Shown piece after piece: positions 8,602 through 11,001 of a stretch of 11,001 nucleotides of DNA. The position numbers and the translations under genes are program-made. The stretch is taken from the NCBI GenBank assembly GCA_005223375.1, contig RXOD01006191.1, positions 1 through 11,001 of the forward strand. The letters are read 5' to 3'. The stretch's first letter is position 1. Each line of letters starts with the position of its first letter. The notes below the pieces were generated by a model that was not told the DNA's origin, ran no database searches, and saw nothing but the letters and a program-made list of their open reading frames with translations. This DNA comes from Amoebophrya sp. AT5.2 (taxonomy: Eukaryota; Sar; Dinophyceae; Syndiniales; Amoebophryaceae).

Positions 8602-8643
8602 ATTGCAGACACAAGTAGCCGGATGGATCATTGCAGACACAAG
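8602..8643. repeat. 14-base direct repeat, 28-base period
   Basis: ATTGCAGACACAAG occurs at 8602-8615 and again, unchanged, at 8630-8643. Each copy is followed within three bases by CCGG, and GGATCATT precedes the second copy and recurs at 8577-8584. This looks like a short tandem duplication. No function can be read from it. Confidence 0.6.
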
Positions 8644-9122
8644 CCGGGCATCTTGAATGTCAATCTCAAGCTCTTGTTGTTCGATTACTCCCAAAATGAA
8701 ACTTCTACTAGGTCTGCTTCATTATCTTCGTTTCGATCGGATCACTTTCTCGAAGAACAAAAGAAAAACTACATGACAATGACATCGACATCCATTTTCG
8801 CAAAATCTATCAAAGTTTCCTCATCTTTTATCTCGCCGTCTTTTCCCAGGTTGTTGGTCGCAAGCGTTTACTTAGTTTGGTTCTCCCTCCGCCCTCTCGA
8901 ACTATGTATGTAATTGCATTGTAAGTCAAAGTCATCAGCCAGATCCTCATCCCATCCCCCTAGCCCGCGCCGCCGCTCTCCACCCTTGCGCGGGTCCTTC
9001 TGCAGACCAACACATCAGCGGACTACTTTGGTCTTGTGATCATATGATCGACACGACGTCAACGCGCCATTTTTTACATTGTCGTTTTTAGATCAGAAAG
9101 ATCGTCGCCCTCCTCCTCCTCG

Positions 9123-11001
9123 CTAGAATCCGAGGCGGAAGAGTGCGACAGTACCAACAACATCAACAACCACGGCGAGCACCACGACTCCTCCGATGAC
9201 GAGGGGGGCGATGCTTGTTTCGTCTTCCGCGGGTCCGGTTCGAGCCGCGGATGCTGGCGGCGAAGATGTGGCCGACGTCTTTGCCGCGGGTCCGAGCGGG
9301 GCGATGCTTGTTGTATCTTCCGCGGATGCTGGCGGCGGAGATGTGGTCGCCGGCTCTTGCGCGGGTCCGAACGGGACGACGCTTGTTGTCTCTTCCGCGG
9401 GTGCGAAGACTCGAACCTCTGTGAGACCAGCCGAGCGAATCTTGTCCGAGTCGCTGGCAGTGAGACCCGGAAGCTCGATCGTCACGTATCGTCCCTGCTT
9501 GCCGTTGCAGTCCACCTCAGCAGTACCGATATCATCATAGTAGTAACCGGCCGACTCGAAGCGATCGAGACAATTGGCCGGATTCTCACACCTGATCGTC
9601 TCGCACTCCTCACCTGTGGGCGGCGGCTCCGTGCAAATGAGCCCCATCCCGACGCCCGGCCACCGTCCACTGCCACTGGGGTACTCCTCCGACGTGTGCG
9701 CTCTGTACCGCGGCGAGTTCCCCACCAGCACGCGCACCCCACCCTGCCTTGTCCCCGTCGTGTCGCTCATGGGCTTGTTCTCGTATTCGACCTCCCCCAC
9801 AGGCGGACCTGTCATCGGCAGGACGTACAACAACCGCCGCATTCTTCTCAAGGCAAGGGGAGCGGAAAGCGTCACCTTTTTTAGTTTTTTATTGAAAATA
9901 TAAAAAGTCAAAGTCTGTTCTTTCGACCCAAGTACCTTCAGCCTTTTTGATCATCGTCGATGGATGTTTTATATATTTACATTGATTGTAACTCTAACTA
10001 TATTCCACACCTTCGAAGAAAGATTGATACCATCACAACATGACTACAGTGCACTAATATACAAACACAGAGGACTGCTCGTCCTCGTCCTGTACCTTGC
10101 CCACCGTCTTCGTAGCGCCCAAATCGAGTTGCCACCAAGGGCACTTCTGGCCTATGCCTTCATTGAGCGAGGACAAAGCGTCCGCTCGCTTATCCGAGGT
10201 GTGCGCCATGGAGCCTATTCCGATGTCGTCGTCAATCAAATTCCCGGCTACGCATTCGCTAAACTCGCTGGATGCTGTGGCCGCCTCGACGTTAAGCTGT
10301 TCGCTGGTACTATGCCGTCCGGACTCCTTGCTTGTTTTCTCATCCTCTTCGCCCGCTTCCGCAGCAGACATCGTGGCCTCATCGACTCGACCCTCTGTGA
10401 GGCCCAGCGCGCGAATCATGTCCGTGTGGCTGTTAGTGATACCCGGAAGCTCGATCGAAGCCGAACCGGATGAAAGAACCCCCCATCCACGGCTTCCGGC
10501 CGCCTCGCCCCCGCCGACCCCGGCGCCATTCGGCTCGAGTGCCACGTACTGGATGGAGTTTACAACTGCTGGGGTCTGTTCTTCAGCCGTGAACCGGTCG
10601 AAGTGGTCGGCGTGGTGTTCATCAGTATGCACATCGAGGGCGTGGTTTCGGCTCGGGCCGGTCGAGCTCGTCGGACGCGCTTCTCGGCGTACAAGTGGAG
10701 TCGTTGCAACTGCTGGGGGTTCTTCTTCTCCCGTGAAGTGGTCGAAGTGGTGGTGGTGGTGCTCACGGTGGTGGTGTGCATGCCGATGATCACCAACTGC
10801 GAAATGGTCGACGTCGTGGTCCTCATCAACATGCACATCGACGGCGTGATCAACATGCTCATCAACATGCACTCCTCCTCCAGAATAAAGACAAAGAAGG
10901 AGCAGTGCGACAGCGCGAGTACTCGGAGTTCTTCTGCCGCGGTCCGAGATGAAAAGCCGAGGAAAAAGACCTCTCGTGGCATCACGATCACCACTGAGGC
11001 G
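9123..11001 (-). CDS. Fucolectin-like (F5/8C-type) single-pass surface protein, two exons, 5' end beyond right edge
   Basis: Exon A >11001-10096, phase-0 intron 10095-9876, exon B 9875-9123 (TAG), 552 residues in the window. The frame is open from the right edge with no ATG, so the start lies outside. Residues about 29-43 are hydrophobic (RAVALLLLCLYSGGG), like a signal peptide. Then follow a His/Asp-rich region (17 His in 45 residues), a shorter echo of it, an isolated C-terminal piece of a fucolectin domain (SIELPGITNSHTD, LGLTEGRV), and a full fucolectin-type domain at about 234-460. The exon A part of that domain ends CPWWQLDLGATKTVGK; exon B completes it with GGVRVLVGNSP, GRYVTIELPG and LTEVRVF. 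Three Pro/Thr/Ser repeats form a stalk, and VIGGVVVLAVVVDVVGTVA is a membrane anchor, with a four-residue tail RLGF. The family binds sugars, often fucose, in an extracellular beta-sandwich. Surface recognition or adhesion is inferred. The full domain is longer than the usual 140-150 residues. The His-rich part could instead be read in another open frame. Confidence 0.7.
9208..9415. repeat. Tandem repeats encoding the Pro/Thr/Ser stalk
   Basis: The block GCGATGCTTGTT...TCTTCCGCG recurs at about 9208, 9301 and (as GACGACGCTTG) 9376, with periods of 93 and 75 bases; the longer period carries 18 extra bases. In protein terms, a 25-residue unit, E(E/D)TTS(V/I)(V/A)P(F/L)GPA..., appears twice and then a partial third copy, EDETSIAPL, runs directly into the membrane segment. 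This is typical of a mucin-like stalk that can vary in length between strains. Confidence 0.7.
9409..9480. repeat. Copy 1 of a 72-base duplicated lectin-domain segment
   Basis: It aligns without gaps to 10385-10456 with 12 mismatches in 72 bases (my hand count, 83 percent). On the minus strand it encodes the end of the fucolectin domain, from IELPG to EVRV. Confidence 0.75.
9876..10095 (-). other. Intron of the lectin gene
   Basis: GT...AG, 220 bases, phase 0, AT-rich. The donor is GGCAAG|GTACAGG, and the acceptor AAAAAAG|GTGACG has no good pyrimidine tract. Removing it joins the first half of the fucolectin domain (WWQLDLGATKTVGK) to VTLSAPLA and the second half in the correct frame. AAGGT occurs at both borders, but the echo is shorter than in the MIT and PUM3 introns. 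An alternative acceptor near 9852 with a better pyrimidine tract cannot be excluded. Confidence 0.65.
10385..10456. repeat. Copy 2 of the duplicated lectin-domain segment
   Basis: Partner of 9409-9480, in the same orientation and the same reading frame. Here the key positions are changed (EVRVFA in the full domain becomes EGRVDE), and the WW-x-DLG half of the domain is missing upstream, so this is a partial or decayed copy. Confidence 0.75.
10564..10869. repeat. His/Asp-rich coding repeat, two diverged copies
   Basis: On the minus strand, copy A (10845-10708) runs from AVDVHVDED through a His-dense stretch to HFDHFTGEEEPPAV. Copy B (10641-10564) is a shorter version: ALDVHTDEHHADHFDRFTAEEQTPAV in two pieces, ALDVHTDEHH and ADHFDRFTAEEQTPAV. 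Inside copy A's upstream part, CTCATCAACATGCAC occurs twice on the plus strand. Copy B lacks most of the His run, so the run probably grew by local slippage. Confidence 0.65.

Larger units (their letters stand above)
8160..9122. other. Long intergenic region between the lectin gene and PUM3
   Basis: It is AT-richer than its neighbours and should carry the 3' untranslated region of the lectin gene and the PUM3 promoter. It holds an inverted repeat (8426-8466), a 14-base direct repeat (8602-8643), a perfect 12-base palindrome GATCATATGATC (9038-9049) and a small hairpin TGGCGC-A-GCGCCA (8286-8298). A plus-strand frame with ATG at 8599 runs 104 codons to 8913 but shows no domain, and I do not call it. 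No tRNA or snRNA features were recognised. Confidence 0.5.

Noticed and set aside
8599..8913. 104-codon plus-strand ORF in the intergenic region
   Set aside because: It has an ATG, but composition is AT-driven, it contains the direct repeat, and it shows no domain or conserved motif.
9038..9049. Perfect 12-base palindrome GATCATATGATC as a regulatory site
   Set aside because: One short palindrome in AT-rich non-coding DNA is not enough to propose a function.
10097..10789. 230-codon plus-strand ORF opposite the lectin gene
   Set aside because: The minus strand carries the fucolectin motifs; the plus-strand peptide is Ser/Ala-rich with no domain and mirrors the minus-strand repeats.
10560..10994. 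144-codon minus-strand ORF in another frame over the His-rich region
   Set aside because: It has an ATG and Thr-rich repeats, but it stops before the lectin motifs. The chosen frame is open for 948 bases and continues into the lectin domain. Kept as an alternative reading only.
1..11001. CRISPR array, tRNA, rRNA, prokaryotic operon or phage features
   Set aside because: No regular spacer-repeat array, no tRNA cloverleaf arms or rRNA-like stretches were recognised, and introns with eukaryotic domain proteins argue against a prokaryote.
1..11001. Dinoflagellate spliced-leader sequence
   Set aside because: I looked for the CCATTTTGGCTCAAG core and saw no match. CGCCATTTTTT near 9065 is only a superficial similarity.

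Overview
The window looks like nuclear DNA of a gene-dense, unicellular eukaryote. At least three coding units are interrupted by GT...AG introns of about 120-220 bases. The products are eukaryotic: an MIT-domain protein, an MDM2-type RING protein, the nucleolar Puf-repeat protein PUM3/Puf6 and a fucolectin-like membrane protein. No ribosome-binding sites or operon spacing are visible. An alveolate, possibly a dinoflagellate-lineage parasite such as Amoebophrya (Syndiniales), is my best guess. It rests on co-oriented genes, lectin-type surface proteins and introns whose splice boundaries repeat, and the sequence alone does not prove it.

Layout, read on the minus strand from right to left. (1) 11001-9123 holds a two-exon gene running off the right edge. 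It encodes a possible signal peptide, a His/Asp-rich region, a half copy and then a full copy of a fucolectin-type (F5/8C-like) domain, a Pro/Thr/Ser repeat stalk and a C-terminal membrane anchor. (2) 9122-8160 is non-coding, with a strong inverted repeat and a short direct repeat. (3) 8159-6014 is a two-exon PUM3 homologue of 657 residues. (4) 6013-5424 is non-coding. (5) 5423-2283 is a large protein with one membrane segment near the N-terminus and an MDM2-like C2H2C4 RING at the very C-terminus; its 5' intron is uncertain. (6) 2282-1589 has a doubtful small plus-strand ORF and a G-quadruplex motif. (7) 1588-619 is a two-exon MIT-domain protein with a Gly/Ala-rich hydrophobic and helical C-terminal half. 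(8) 618-1 contains weak candidates: a small hydrophobic ORF and a possible signal-peptide start running off the left edge.

All four well-supported genes lie on the minus strand, separated by about 590-960 bases. They do not form an evident pathway: ribosome biogenesis (PUM3), ubiquitin ligation at a membrane (RING), membrane trafficking (MIT) and cell-surface recognition (lectin). The common thread is intron structure. All three supported introns, and the proposed fourth, are phase 0, and the exon after each intron starts with GT. In the MIT and PUM3 introns the match to the intron's own first bases extends over 8-9 positions, as expected for introner-like insertions with target-site duplication. 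I found no convincing new multi-gene system. The lectin gene and the intron signature are the most interesting items.
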